Notes: generated from the sequence alone by a model not told the origin. 64,000 bases of DNA from Candidatus Sulfopaludibacter sp. SbA3 (GCA_945888325.1 CAMDAC010000011.1:16820-80819), one strand, 5' to 3'; shown: positions 27,327 to 37,380, counted from the first letter of the stretch. Numbers and translations are program-made.

Positions 27327-27885
27327 ACGTCTAACCTGTTCTGCGCGCCGGACGACGCCGTAATGTGATTAGTTGGCAAACTATGGTTTTTTTCGCGTTA
27401 ACGATGCCCCCAAACCGGGCCTCTTCGCGCAGCAGAAATAGCCGGGTGCGAGCGAAAGCGCCCCGAAATCAAAGGTCTTGCCGCAAAGACAAAAAGACGC
27501 CTCACCCCTCTGCTACTACAGGTGGAGCTATTTTCGGGGCGATCTAGGTCGCCCATTTGGCCTCGGCAGAGGCAAGCCGCCGATCGCGATAAAAAATGAG
27601 AATTAATGTGCACCCGACGATAAAATCCGGGGCACCATTCGGCACGATCAGTCGTCCCGGCGATGATCATTGTCGACGCCGCGGCTGTCAAAATCGCGCC
27701 GCTCGGGACATCGCCCCTTGGCGACCTGCTCGCCCGCAGTCGCTCTTGATTGCAGCCACCGCCTTGCATTTGCGCCCTACCGCTTAACATAAACTCACAA
27801 GCTCCGCGCCCGCGGCCGGAACGCGCGGCGCCATCAAAGCGTTGTTTTTTGGGACCTTTCAACGCGGACCCACGAGGAACAAGTC
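27327..27885. other. Non-coding gap with inverted repeats
   Basis: 559 bases between the divergent cyclase and exonuclease genes. No frame here has a family match or good start. A long-range inverted repeat (CGCCCCGAAAT at 27459-27469 with its complement at 27530-27541) encloses a 5-bp hairpin (27475-27490). A 6-bp hairpin, GGGCGA/TCGCCC (27537-27554), abuts it. It must hold both promoters and might encode a small RNA. Confidence 0.4.
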
Positions 27886-28902
27886 ATGCTGACAAGCCAG
27901 AAACCCCCGCGCTGGATCAAGGCCGAACGCGAAGGCATCCACCTGCCAACGATCGACTGGTGGATCGATCCGTCTCGCCCGGCGACGAATGCGCTGGTCA
28001 CCCACGGCCATGCCGATCATGCCCGCGGCGGACATGGCCAGGTGTGGGCCACAGGCGCCACACGCGACATCATTGCGCTGCGCTATGGAACGCCGACCGG
28101 CGGGCGCGATCTCGATTACAACGAACCGCTGGACATCGGCGATTCCATCACCGCGACGTTCGTCCCGGCGGGCCATGTGCTCGGCTCAGCGCAGATCCTT
28201 CTCGAACGCCAGGGTGAGCGCATCATCGTGACCGGGGACTACAAGCGCCGGCCGGATCCGACCTGCCTGCCCTTTCAGCCGACGCCGTGCGACATCCTGA
28301 TCACCGAAGCGACGTTCGCCCTGCCGATCTTCACGCACCCGCCGATCGAGCGAGAGATTGCACGCCTCCTCGCGGCGCGCGCGGCCAACCCGGATCGCTG
28401 CATCCTGATCGGCGCCTATGCGCTCGGCAAGGCCCAGCGGGTGATCGCGGAACTTCGCCTCGCCGGGTACCACGAGACGATCTGGCTGCACGGCGCGATG
28501 GTCGCCGTGTGCGAGTTGTATGAGCGGCACGGCGTCGAACTCGGCCCGCTCGCGCTGATGAGCGAGGCAACCCGCGAAGCGCTCAAGGGGCAGATCATCG
28601 CCTGTCCGCCGTCGTCCCTGAACTCGACCTGGGCGCGCCGGTTGCCAGACCCCATCAATGCCATGGCGTCCGGCTGGATGCGGGTGCGCCAGAGGGCCGT
28701 GCAGCGCAATGTCGAGCTGCCGCTGATCATCTCGGACCATTGTGACTGGAACGAGTTAACCGGCACGATCCTCGAACTTTCGCCAGAAGAAACCTGGATC
28801 ACGCATGGCCGCGAAGACGCGCTACTGCACTGGTGCGCGCTGCACCAGATGCGCGCCCGCGCGCTCGACCTGGTCGGCCGCGAAGAGGACGACACCGGCT
28901 GA
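27886..28902 (+). CDS. Ligase-associated DNA exonuclease (metallo-beta-lactamase/beta-CASP type)
   Basis: A 338-aa nuclease of the family annotated as ligase-associated exonuclease, related to mRNA 3'-end processing factors and SNM1/Artemis. The metal site is HGHADHARGG (about residue 40), with VPAGHVLGSAQI and TGDYKRRPDP downstream. It would trim DNA ends before sealing. It shares one base with the ligase start (TGATG), so the two are coupled. AGGA precedes the ATG. Confidence 0.9.
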   Translation: MLTSQKPPRWIKAEREGIHLPTIDWWIDPSRPATNALVTHGHADHARGGHGQVWATGATRDIIALRYGTPTGGRDLDYNEPLDIGDSITATFVPAGHVLGSAQILLERQGERIIVTGDYKRRPDPTCLPFQPTPCDILITEATFALPIFTHPPIEREIARLLAARAANPDRCILIGAYALGKAQRVIAELRLAGYHETIWLHGAMVAVCELYERHGVELGPLALMSEATREALKGQIIACPPSSLNSTWARRLPDPINAMASGWMRVRQRAVQRNVELPLIISDHCDWNELTGTILELSPEETWITHGREDALLHWCALHQMRARALDLVGREEDDTG

Positions 28903-30509
28903 TGGACCGTTTCGCCCGGCTGCTGACCGATCTCATCTATACACGTTCCCGCAACAGCAAGCTGGCCTTGCTGGCGGACTACCTGCGTACGGTGCCAGCC
29001 CCCGATCGCGGCTGGGCCCTCGCCGGACTGACGGGGGAGCTGAACTTTCCCTCGGTCAAAGCCGGCATCGTGCGGGACCTGATCAAGGAGCGCGTCGATC
29101 CCATTCTCTTCTCGCTGTCGCGCGATTTCGTGGGGGACACCGCCGAGACGGTCAGCCTGCTCTGGCCTGCGCCGCCGGGGGCAGTTACGCCTCCCCCAAC
29201 CGTCAGTGAAGCCGTCAGCGCGCTCAGCGCGGCCACTCGGGCGACCGCGAAGCCGATTGTCGCGGGCCTGCTGGACCGGCTCGACGAGGACGGCCGCTTT
29301 GCGCTGCTGAAGCTGGCAACCGGCGCCTTGCGGATCGGCGTGTCGGCGCGGCTGGCGAAAACGGCGTTCGCGCAGGCCTTCTCCGTGCCGCTCGATGATG
29401 TAGAGGAAATCTGGCATGCGCTGCGTCCGCCGTATACGGATCTGTTTGCCTGGGCCACTGGCGCGGCCGCAAAACCGGACATCACCTCCCTGCCTGTCTT
29501 CCGGCCGTTCATGCTGGCCAATCCTCTTGAGGACGCCGTGCTCGATCTGGCGGACTATGCCGCGGAATGGAAATGGGACGGCATCCGCATCCAGCTTGTC
29601 CATGCCGGCGGCGAGACAAGGCTGTTCAGCCGCGGCGGCGAAGACATAACGGCCAGCTTCCCGGATGTCGCCCGCGCGTTTGCCCATGAAGGCGTGCTCG
29701 ACGGCGAACTTCTCGTTCGGGGGGCGGCGCAAGGTGGCGAAGCGGGCGGCGCGGCGAGCTTCAATGCGCTCCAGCAGCGGCTCGGCCGGAAGGTCGTCTC
29801 CGCCAGCATGCAGGCGGCGTATCCGGCCTTTGTCCGGCTCTATGATATGCTGTTCGACCGCGGCGAAGACCTGCGCCGCCTGCCCTGGTCTGACCGGCGA
29901 GTGCGTCTCGAATCCGTCGTCGCGGGGCTTGACCCCGGCGCCTTTGACATCTCGGCGCTGATCGAGGCGGGCGATTTCGACGAACTCGCGGACCTGCGCG
30001 CCGCGGCGCGCGAAACCGACATCGAAGGCGTTATGCTGAAGCGGCGAGACAGTCCCTACGAAGCAGGCCGCAAGGCGGGCCTGTGGTACAAGTGGAAACG
30101 CGAACCGCTGACCGCCGACTGCGTGATGATGTATGCGCAGCGCGGCTCCGGCAAACGCTCAAGTTTTTATTCAGACTACACGTTCGGCTGCTGGACCGCG
30201 CCGGAAGCCGAAGGGGGCGTGCTGCTGCCCGTCGGCAAGGCCTATTCGGGGTTCAGCGATGAGGAACTGCGCTGGCTCGACGGTTTCGTGCGCAAGCACA
30301 CGGTCAACCGTTTCGGCCCTGTCCGCGAAGTCGAAAAGAGCCTTGTCTTCGAAGTGGCCTTTGACGCCGTGAATCCAAGCACCCGTCACAAATCCGGAAT
30401 CGCGATGCGCTTCCCCCGCATCAGCCGCATCCGCCGCGACAAACCCGCCGCCGAAGCCGACGAGATCGGCACGCTTCGCCGAATGATCGTCGCCAGCGCG
30501 GCAGGCTGA
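28902..30509 (+). CDS. ATP-dependent DNA ligase
   Basis: A 535-aa bacterial ATP-dependent ligase with an N-terminal DNA-binding domain (about 1-185), an adenylation domain whose nucleophilic Lys is K224 in EWKWDGIR, and a C-terminal OB fold (about 410-520) including KSGIAMRFPRI. It seals nicks with ATP, separate from the NAD-dependent replicative LigA. It is coupled to the exonuclease upstream. The Lhr-type helicase and phosphoesterase that often complete this set do not follow. Confidence 0.92.
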   Translation: MDRFARLLTDLIYTRSRNSKLALLADYLRTVPAPDRGWALAGLTGELNFPSVKAGIVRDLIKERVDPILFSLSRDFVGDTAETVSLLWPAPPGAVTPPPTVSEAVSALSAATRATAKPIVAGLLDRLDEDGRFALLKLATGALRIGVSARLAKTAFAQAFSVPLDDVEEIWHALRPPYTDLFAWATGAAAKPDITSLPVFRPFMLANPLEDAVLDLADYAAEWKWDGIRIQLVHAGGETRLFSRGGEDITASFPDVARAFAHEGVLDGELLVRGAAQGGEAGGAASFNALQQRLGRKVVSASMQAAYPAFVRLYDMLFDRGEDLRRLPWSDRRVRLESVVAGLDPGAFDISALIEAGDFDELADLRAAARETDIEGVMLKRRDSPYEAGRKAGLWYKWKREPLTADCVMMYAQRGSGKRSSFYSDYTFGCWTAPEAEGGVLLPVGKAYSGFSDEELRWLDGFVRKHTVNRFGPVREVEKSLVFEVAFDAVNPSTRHKSGIAMRFPRISRIRRDKPAAEADEIGTLRRMIVASAAG

Positions 30510-30813
30510 AGTCAGCTTACGGATCATCCCGTGCATCTCCGTGCGTTGCTGCGGCGCCACACTCCGAGGACAGACGTCGTTTATTGAGCCGCCCAAGTTC
30601 TGAGCAAGCGCACAAATCATGAGCAGTTTTTCAGCCCGGTCACTACCTTCAGAGGCGCATATTCAACGACGAAGCGCGAACACTCCAAGATGCTGTATGC
30701 TTTCATATTTCCGGTCAAATTCTTTCATAAAAGCTTGGTTTGAAGCATCCCTAACGCAGACTTAACGAACGCCCGAGGCGACGATTGTGCGCCGCAACAA
30801 CTCGGGGTGATTC
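30510..30813. other. Upstream region of the TonB receptor gene
   Basis: About 300 bases with reduced G+C in the second half and no credible frame. It carries a Pho-box-like repeat (30700-30728, listed separately) and presumably the receptor promoter. Confidence 0.4.
30700..30728 (+). promoter_or_regulatory. Pho-box-like direct repeats
   Basis: Two copies of CTTTCAT, each one base off the PhoB unit CTGTCAT, start 22 bp apart (two turns of 11 bp), with a degenerate CCGGTCA exactly between them at 30711. This is the geometry of a three-unit Pho box, 86 bp before the receptor start. The downstream receptor and glycerophosphodiesterase would fit phosphate-starvation control, but the middle unit is weak. 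Confidence 0.35.
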
Positions 30814-33249
30814 ATGAAGTTCCGCATTCTCTCGGCGACGGCGCTCGCCGCACTCAGCACATCGGCCCACTTGTCCGCACTCGCACAATCTTCTGAACCA
30901 GAGGATTCGCGCCGCCTCGAAGTCGTCACTGTAACGACGCAGAAGCAGGAACAGGCACAGATCGATGTGCCCATCAACATTTCCGTCGCCAGCCAGGACC
31001 TGATCGACAAGCTGGCAGCCGACGACATCGAAGACCTCGCAAACTTCATTCCCGGCCTGCAGGTGCAGGCGCAGAGCCTCAACGCGCCGACCTATTCGCT
31101 GCGCGGGGTTGTGGCCGATGGCGGCGCGCCGCGTGTGGCCATCTTCCAGAACGGCGTCTCCATCGGCACGCCCGGCTACGCGACCAGCATTGCCATCTAC
31201 GATATCGAGCGCGTCGAGGTTGTGAAAGGCCCGCAGGCGACCCTGTTCGGCCAGGGCGCCCTTATCGGCGGGATCAACTACATCCAGAACCGCGCTTCGA
31301 CCGAAGGCACCTCCGGCAAGCTGCTGATCGAAGGCGGCGACTACAACTTCGTGCGCGGCGAAGGCTTCTATAACCTCGCGCTGACCGACACGTTCGCCGT
31401 TCGCCTGGCCGGACAGATCAAGAATGTGGACGGGTATGTGCCCAACCTCGCCAACTCGCCGGACCTGATGGGCCAGGATACGACCGCCTTGCGCGGCGCG
31501 ATCCGCTGGGACCTTACGCCGGCCATCACCGCCGACGTTTTCGTGAACTATCAGGAAGACGACTCGACCGGCACCCAGTTCACGTCGGGCTTCTTCCCCG
31601 TTAACGGCGTGATCGATCCATATGGCCCGACCGCGATGAACATCAACGCCGACCAGGTCCGCGACAAGCTGGGCAATGACCGCGAAATCTTCGCCACCAC
31701 GGCAAACCTCGAAATCGATCTGAGCGAGGCCTGGACGCTGACTTCGCTGACCGACTACCGCGACCTGTCGTCCAGCGAGGCCTGGGACTCTGACGGCGCC
31801 GCGTTCAACCTGCTGCAATTCTTCCAGGCGCGTGAGGGCGAGGCTGTCTCTCAGGAACTGCGCCTCAACTACGACAATGGCGGGAAGCTGACCGGCTTCT
31901 TCGGCGGCAACTATTTTGACTACGAAACCCGCGACTCGCTGACCTTCGCCACCGATGAAGCCTTCGCCCAGTCCTTGTTCCTGCCGCAGATCGCGGCCGG
32001 CGCTGGCGCCACGGTGGCGCAGCTCCGCGGTCTGCTGATCAGCCGGAACATTCCCGGCGCCGCCAACATCGGCAGCTTCACGACACCGTTCCAGTATTCG
32101 GTGGTCGGCCTGCTGCAGCAAGGCTTGCTGATCCCGCTGAACCCGGCGCATGCCGAACAGGCCAGATCGACGGACGCCCGCACGAGCTACGACCTTTTCG
32201 GGGATGTGACGTACGACCTGACCGACCGGCTCTCGCTGACCGGCGGCCTGCGCTACACGGTCAACGAACTTGAGGCTTCCAGCGTCGGCGAGCTTCTGCG
32301 CGGCAACGCGGCACTCGGCGGCGTGCGCAACGCGGTGACCTTCGCGCCGGGCTTCCTGATCAGCGCCGCGCAGGTCGGCAATCCGGTCAACGCCGCGGCC
32401 GAGCCGGACGGCGCCTATACCTGGCGCCTGAACGCTGCTTACCGCGTCTCCGACAGCGTCAACACCTGGCTGTCCTATGGCCGCGGCCGCCGCCCGGAAG
32501 TGTTGTCGATCTCCGGCCGGAACGTCTCCGTGGTGGATGCCGAAACGCTGGACAACGTGGAAGCCGGCATGTTCGGCCGCTTCTTCGATGACCGTGTGCA
32601 GATGACCAGCTCGGTCTATTACGGCCAGTACGAAAACTTCCAGACCAGCCGCTTCGATCCGCTCAATGGTGTGTTCGTTGTCGAAAACTCCGGCAACGCC
32701 ACGCAGTACGGCTTTGAATTCGACGGCCAGGCACTGGTGCATGACAATGTCCGCCTGCTGGGCACCTATGCCTACAACTTTTCCGAATATGATGACGTGG
32801 ACAGCAACGGGAACCCGCTTCAGTTTGCCGGCAACCGGTTCCGGATGAGCCCCGAGCAGAGCTTCTCGCTGGCCGCTGACATCACGCTGGACGTTGCCTC
32901 GACCGGCACGCTGTCGATCACGCCGGCCTATATCTGGAAAGGGCAGCAGTTCTTCGAAGACGACAACGGCTTCGATTACATCGCCAGTGGCGGCGGCTTC
33001 AGACGTGTACGCGAGACCTATCCGGACGGCACGCCGGTGGTCGAGGAACAGGGCGCTTACGGCCTGATCAACCTGCGCCTCGCCTTTGACAGCGCCGACG
33101 AGCGTTGGGGCGTGTTTGCCACCGGCGAGAACCTGGCAGACGAAGAATACCTGATCGATGTCGGCAACACCGGCGGCGCCTTCGGCCTGCACACCATCAT
33201 CCGGGGCCGGCCGCAGATCCTGAAAGCCGGCGCCTACGTGAAATTCTGA
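30814..33249 (+). CDS. TonB-dependent outer-membrane receptor
   Basis: An 811-aa outer-membrane active transporter. A signal peptide (cleavage near ALAQS, residue 25) is followed by a TonB-box region (LEVVTVT), a plug domain (about 50-165, with IPGLQVQ, SLRG and VEVVKGPQATLFGQGA) and a 22-strand barrel that ends in the usual Phe (AYVKF). The substrate is not given by the sequence. The next gene, a secreted phosphodiesterase 24 nt downstream, suggests a glycerophosphodiester or another organic phosphate. Confidence 0.93.
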   Translation: MKFRILSATALAALSTSAHLSALAQSSEPEDSRRLEVVTVTTQKQEQAQIDVPINISVASQDLIDKLAADDIEDLANFIPGLQVQAQSLNAPTYSLRGVVADGGAPRVAIFQNGVSIGTPGYATSIAIYDIERVEVVKGPQATLFGQGALIGGINYIQNRASTEGTSGKLLIEGGDYNFVRGEGFYNLALTDTFAVRLAGQIKNVDGYVPNLANSPDLMGQDTTALRGAIRWDLTPAITADVFVNYQEDDSTGTQFTSGFFPVNGVIDPYGPTAMNINADQVRDKLGNDREIFATTANLEIDLSEAWTLTSLTDYRDLSSSEAWDSDGAAFNLLQFFQAREGEAVSQELRLNYDNGGKLTGFFGGNYFDYETRDSLTFATDEAFAQSLFLPQIAAGAGATVAQLRGLLISRNIPGAANIGSFTTPFQYSVVGLLQQGLLIPLNPAHAEQARSTDARTSYDLFGDVTYDLTDRLSLTGGLRYTVNELEASSVGELLRGNAALGGVRNAVTFAPGFLISAAQVGNPVNAAAEPDGAYTWRLNAAYRVSDSVNTWLSYGRGRRPEVLSISGRNVSVVDAETLDNVEAGMFGRFFDDRVQMTSSVYYGQYENFQTSRFDPLNGVFVVENSGNATQYGFEFDGQALVHDNVRLLGTYAYNFSEYDDVDSNGNPLQFAGNRFRMSPEQSFSLAADITLDVASTGTLSITPAYIWKGQQFFEDDNGFDYIASGGGFRRVRETYPDGTPVVEEQGAYGLINLRLAFDSADERWGVFATGENLADEEYLIDVGNTGGAFGLHTIIRGRPQILKAGAYVKF

Positions 33250-33273
33250 TCCCGGCGGCAGGAGACAACCGAC

Positions 33274-34272
33274 ATGAAACATCTCATTGCCTTCGCCGCG
33301 GTAATCCTCTCGGCCTGCGCTTCGGCGCCGGCCGGGCCCACCGTGGACATGCCCGCCTTTGCGACACTGACCGGTGAACCTCCGATCATCATCGCGCATC
33401 GCGGCGCCAGCGGTCTTTATCCCGAGCATACGATCAAGGCCTACACCGCAGCGATCGCGCAAGGCGCCGACTTCATCGAGCCGGACCTTGTCATGACCAA
33501 GGACGGCGTGTTGATCGCCCGGCATGATCACTATCTCTCCGCCACGACCAACGTGGCCGATCATCCGGAGTTCGCCGACCGCAAGCGCGTCCGCGCAACG
33601 CCGCTCGGCGATCAGGATGACTGGTGGACGGATGATTTCACGCTTGCCGAAATCAAGACGCTGAAAGCCCGGCAGCAGTTCGAATTGCGTTCCATGGCGT
33701 ACAACGACCAGCTCGATATCGTCACGTTCGACGAAGTGATCGATCTTGTCCTCGCCTCGGCCGCCAAGGGGCGCCCGGTCGGCCTTCACGTCGAGGCCAA
33801 GTGGCCCGGGTATTTTTCCTCGGTCGGTCTCGACATGGTGGATCCGATCCTCACCGCGTTGGAGAAGAAGGGCGTCAAAGCCGCCGGCGTTCCGGTCTTC
33901 ATCCAGTGCTTCGAGCCGCCATTCCTGGCTGCGCTGAGCGAAAAGAGCGACCTGCCCACCATCCAGAATATGGTCGGCCCGCCGTACGCGGCGATGATGG
34001 GCCTCGATTACAAGCTTGAGGAGATGACCACGACAACCGGCGTCGGCGCCGAGAAGTCGATGGTGGTCAACAAGGACGGAACGGTTTCAGATTTCGTCCA
34101 GCGCGCTCATGCCATGGGTCTGCTCGTCCACGTGTTTACCGTACGCGATGACCGCCCGGGCGAAGGATTTGCCGATTCCAAAGCTGAACTGCGCGCCCTG
34201 ATCAACGCGGGCGTGGATGGCATCTGGGTCGACTATCCGGAAACAGCTGTCGCCGTTCGCGGCGCCCGGTAG
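33274..34272 (+). CDS. Glycerophosphodiester phosphodiesterase lipoprotein
   Basis: A 332-aa GlpQ-type enzyme. The signal peptide ends in a lipobox (LSAC), so it is probably anchored in the envelope. The GDPD motifs are in order: IAHRGASGLYPEHT with the catalytic His, EPDLVMTKDGVLIARHDH with the metal-binding Glu/Asp and second His, and the LLVHVFTVR and GVDGIWVDYPE strands near the end. It hydrolyses glycerophosphodiesters to glycerol-3-phosphate and an alcohol. GGAG precedes the ATG, 24 nt after the receptor stop, so the two form an operon. Confidence 0.92.
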   Translation: MKHLIAFAAVILSACASAPAGPTVDMPAFATLTGEPPIIIAHRGASGLYPEHTIKAYTAAIAQGADFIEPDLVMTKDGVLIARHDHYLSATTNVADHPEFADRKRVRATPLGDQDDWWTDDFTLAEIKTLKARQQFELRSMAYNDQLDIVTFDEVIDLVLASAAKGRPVGLHVEAKWPGYFSSVGLDMVDPILTALEKKGVKAAGVPVFIQCFEPPFLAALSEKSDLPTIQNMVGPPYAAMMGLDYKLEEMTTTTGVGAEKSMVVNKDGTVSDFVQRAHAMGLLVHVFTVRDDRPGEGFADSKAELRALINAGVDGIWVDYPETAVAVRGAR

Positions 34273-34289
34273 ACTTCAACATTGTGACT

Positions 34290-34315
34290 GCGGCAGATCA
34301 GTAAGTTTCTGCCGC
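34290..34315. terminator. Hairpin between convergent GDPD and RND genes
   Basis: A perfect 8-bp inverted repeat (GCGGCAGA/TCTGCCGC) with a 10-nt loop lies 17 nt after the GDPD stop and spans the RND permease stop. It could end transcription from both sides, though it lacks a T run. Confidence 0.4.
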
Positions 34316-37300
34316 CGCTTCAGCATGCTTCGGTTCCGCCAGATCCTTGGGCGTGAGCAACATATACATTGCGGGCGTCACGATCCGTGCAAGGAGGGTT
34401 GAGCTGACCAGTCCGCCTATGATCACGACCGCCAACGGCGAGAACAAGGGCGACTGTTCCCAGACGAGCGGGATCATGCCGCCGATCGCGGTCGCGCTGG
34501 TCAGCAGGACCGGCAGGAAGCGGATTTCGCCGGCCTGAACCACAGCCTCGCGCAGCGGGACGCCGTCACGCCTCAGCCGGTTTGCAAAGTCGACGAGCAG
34601 GATCGAGTTCTTGATCTCGATTCCTATGAGCGCGATGAAACCGATCATCGCGATGAACGAGAGCGGGTACTCTGCGAAGTAGAGGGCCACGAAGCCGCCC
34701 ATCACTCCAAACGGGATCACGAAGGCGACGACCGCCATCTGCGCGAAGCTGCCGAACTCCAGGAGGAGGACCGCGAGCACCCCGAACAGCGCCACCAGAA
34801 CAGCTGCGCCGAGGCCGGAAAAACTCTCGCTCGCCGCTTCGGCCTGACCGCCAAACGTGATCCGGTATCCGGGCGGAAGATTGATCGCATTGATCTTTGT
34901 CGCGACATCGGCGGTCACATCCGCCGCCAGATAGTCCGGCAAAACGTAGGAGAGCACGGTCACCACGCGCTCCTGCTGCACGCGGTTCACTGCGGTCGGG
35001 CCGGACGAAAACTCGACCGATGCAATCTCCGACAAGGGCACGCCGCCGCCCTGCCCGTTCCACAGGTACATTCTCTGCAACGCATCAGCGTCCGGAGGCG
35101 ACCCCGCATCCATCCGTACCCGGATCGGATAGGCTTCGCCGGTCGGATCGCGCACCTGCGCCACCGTTGCGCCGCCCACGGCAACGCGCAGTGTCTGGTC
35201 TATCGCGCCGGGCGGAATGCCGAGCAGCGCCGCCTTGGCTGTATCGATGTTAAGCTCAAGATCCACCTGGCGGGCCGATGCCGGGTTTGACACGTCGCGC
35301 GTGCCGGGCGTGTCCCGAAGGATCAGTTCGACATCGCCGGCAATCTGGCTCAGCGTATCATTGTCCTTGCCCCAGATGCGCACGGCGATGGGGGCTTCCA
35401 CCGGCGGACCGTTCTCGAACCGGCGGAATGTCAGCTTCGCGGCGGGATACTTCGCAAGCTCGGCGCGAATTTCGGAAACCAGGGCCGGGCCTTCGTCCGG
35501 ATGCCAGTGCTTGAACGCGCCGTAGACCTGGCCATAGTCCGGCACACCAATCGTCTCAAAGACGTTGTAGTAGACCTGCGGATTGCTCGATCCGCTGTTC
35601 GCGAACCGGAAAGCGATGTCTTCACGTTTCGCCAGAACGCTTTCGACGTAACGTACGGCCTTGTCCGTCTCGTCAATCGACACGCCCTGGGGCAGTTCCA
35701 CATCCACGAGGAAATACGGGCTGTCATTCTCGGGAAACAGCGAGAAGCCGAGCCGCGGCACGAGCGCGAACGAAGACAGCGCGACCGCCAGCGACACGAC
35801 GACGGTCGAGACCGGGAAGCGAAGGGCGAGACGCAGGATGGGGCGGTAAATGGCATGGATGCCGCCCATGACGGTGTCCAGGAAGATGTTGGATTTCCCA
35901 TGCCCGTCACGCGGCAGCAATTGTCCCGCCAGGAAGGGAATGATCGTCAGTGACACGACCAGCGACGCGATGATGGTCGTGAGCACGGCAACCGGCAGCG
36001 ACCGGGTGAAATCGCCCGCGCCTTCCGGCAAGGCGATCAGCGGCAGGAAGGCAAAGATCAAGGTCGCCGTGCAGCCGATGACCGCGACGTTGATTTCCGA
36101 CACGCCGGCAATCGCCGCGTCGCGCCTCGGCAAGCCGTTTCGCAGATGCCGCGCGATGTTTTCGGTGACCACGATGGAGTCGTCGACCAGCAATCCGAGC
36201 GCGATGACGAAGCCCGCAATCGACAGCTGGTTCATCGTGTAGCCGAGCTGGCCGATCCAGAACACGCCGATCGCCAGCGACAAGGGGATCGCCATCATGA
36301 CGACGATGGCAGCGCGAAATCCCAGCGGCAGGAGCGTGAGCAGCACGAGGAGGACGGCAATTCCGAAGTCCCGGCCGAGATTGGACAGGCGGTGCGCCAC
36401 GGTCTTGGACTGGTCGAAGCCGAGTTCGAGGCGGATGCCCTCGGGCAGGCTGCTGCGGTAGGCTTCGATCTGCTTGTAGAGATTGTTGCGCACCACAAAC
36501 ACATCGACGCCGAGCTTGCCCTTGGCGCTGACGAGCACGGCGCGCTCGCCGTTGAACCGCGTGAAGTGGCGCGGCTCGTCATTGTCCCATTCGACCTTGG
36601 CGATATCGCCGACCGTCAGCGTGCTGCCGGACGCCGAACGCAGCACCGTGTTCCTGATCTCGTCGAGACTGTCGAACGGACCGGTGGCCGTCAGGTTGAA
36701 GCGCCGGCCACCTGACTGCACGGCGCCGATCGGTACGTCCGCGCCTTCGCGCTGCAGCGCATCGACAACGGCAAGCGGCGAGAGCTCAAAGGTCGAAAGC
36801 CGCTCAAGATCGAGCGACACTCGTACCTCCGATTCCGGTGCGCCCCATATCTGGGATTGCTGGACGCCGCCCGCGCGCTCCAGCATGTCGCGCAAATCTC
36901 GCGCAGCCGCTTCCAATTGGCGCGCCGGCGCGGTTTCACTGACCAGGGCCAGTACCACCACGTTCGCATTGGCTGTATTGGCCTTGAACGTGCGCACTTC
37001 GACAACGCCCTGCGGAAAATTCGGTCGTGCCACGTTCAGCTCACGGACGAATTCATCAAATTTACGCTCGGGGTCTGACCCATAGGTGAATTCAACGGTG
37101 ACGCTGCCGACACCCGAACTCGCGCCGGACCTGACTTCCTTGACGTCTTCAATGCGGTTGAAGGCCTGCTCGAGCGGCACAACGATCAGCTTCTCGATCT
37201 GCTCGGCATCTGCGCCTGGAAGGACGACCGTGACGCCGGCAATGGGAAAGCGTACGGTCGGGTCTTCGGACTTGGGGATGGACACCATCGCGCTGGCGCC

Positions 37301-37375
37301 GAGGGCCACGAGCATGGCGAACAGCACCAGCGAGAATTGCCAGCGGTCGACAAAAAATCGGACGATGTTTTGCAT
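34298..37375 (-). CDS. RND-family efflux permease
   Basis: A 1025-aa inner-membrane proton-driven pump with the AcrB-like plan: TM1 (about 13-30), a large periplasmic loop, TM2-6 (about 330-520, with the proton-relay segment GLLVDDSIVVTENI in TM4), a second loop and TM7-12. Loops such as FSLFPENDSPYFLVDVELP resemble the MMPL/HAE subgroup that exports drugs, solvents or lipophilic compounds. It lies 5 nt after its adaptor. No outer-membrane channel is present here. Confidence 0.92.
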   Translation of the reverse strand: MQNIVRFFVDRWQFSLVLFAMLVALGASAMVSIPKSEDPTVRFPIAGVTVVLPGADAEQIEKLIVVPLEQAFNRIEDVKEVRSGASSGVGSVTVEFTYGSDPERKFDEFVRELNVARPNFPQGVVEVRTFKANTANANVVVLALVSETAPARQLEAAARDLRDMLERAGGVQQSQIWGAPESEVRVSLDLERLSTFELSPLAVVDALQREGADVPIGAVQSGGRRFNLTATGPFDSLDEIRNTVLRSASGSTLTVGDIAKVEWDNDEPRHFTRFNGERAVLVSAKGKLGVDVFVVRNNLYKQIEAYRSSLPEGIRLELGFDQSKTVAHRLSNLGRDFGIAVLLVLLTLLPLGFRAAIVVMMAIPLSLAIGVFWIGQLGYTMNQLSIAGFVIALGLLVDDSIVVTENIARHLRNGLPRRDAAIAGVSEINVAVIGCTATLIFAFLPLIALPEGAGDFTRSLPVAVLTTIIASLVVSLTIIPFLAGQLLPRDGHGKSNIFLDTVMGGIHAIYRPILRLALRFPVSTVVVSLAVALSSFALVPRLGFSLFPENDSPYFLVDVELPQGVSIDETDKAVRYVESVLAKREDIAFRFANSGSSNPQVYYNVFETIGVPDYGQVYGAFKHWHPDEGPALVSEIRAELAKYPAAKLTFRRFENGPPVEAPIAVRIWGKDNDTLSQIAGDVELILRDTPGTRDVSNPASARQVDLELNIDTAKAALLGIPPGAIDQTLRVAVGGATVAQVRDPTGEAYPIRVRMDAGSPPDADALQRMYLWNGQGGGVPLSEIASVEFSSGPTAVNRVQQERVVTVLSYVLPDYLAADVTADVATKINAINLPPGYRITFGGQAEAASESFSGLGAAVLVALFGVLAVLLLEFGSFAQMAVVAFVIPFGVMGGFVALYFAEYPLSFIAMIGFIALIGIEIKNSILLVDFANRLRRDGVPLREAVVQAGEIRFLPVLLTSATAIGGMIPLVWEQSPLFSPLAVVIIGGLVSSTLLARIVTPAMYMLLTPKDLAEPKHAEAAAETY

Positions 37376-37380
37376 AAGGC

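Noticed and set aside
27398..27862. 154-codon minus-strand frame in the cyclase/exonuclease gap
   Set aside because: It has no ribosome-binding site, a Cys/Arg/Ser-rich shadow-like composition and no recognisable motif. It is more likely non-coding.
30751..33789. 1012-codon open frame on the minus strand
   Set aside because: It is fully antisense to a textbook TonB receptor with plug, barrel and terminal Phe. Long antisense frames are common in high-G+C DNA, and its translation has no recognisable domain.
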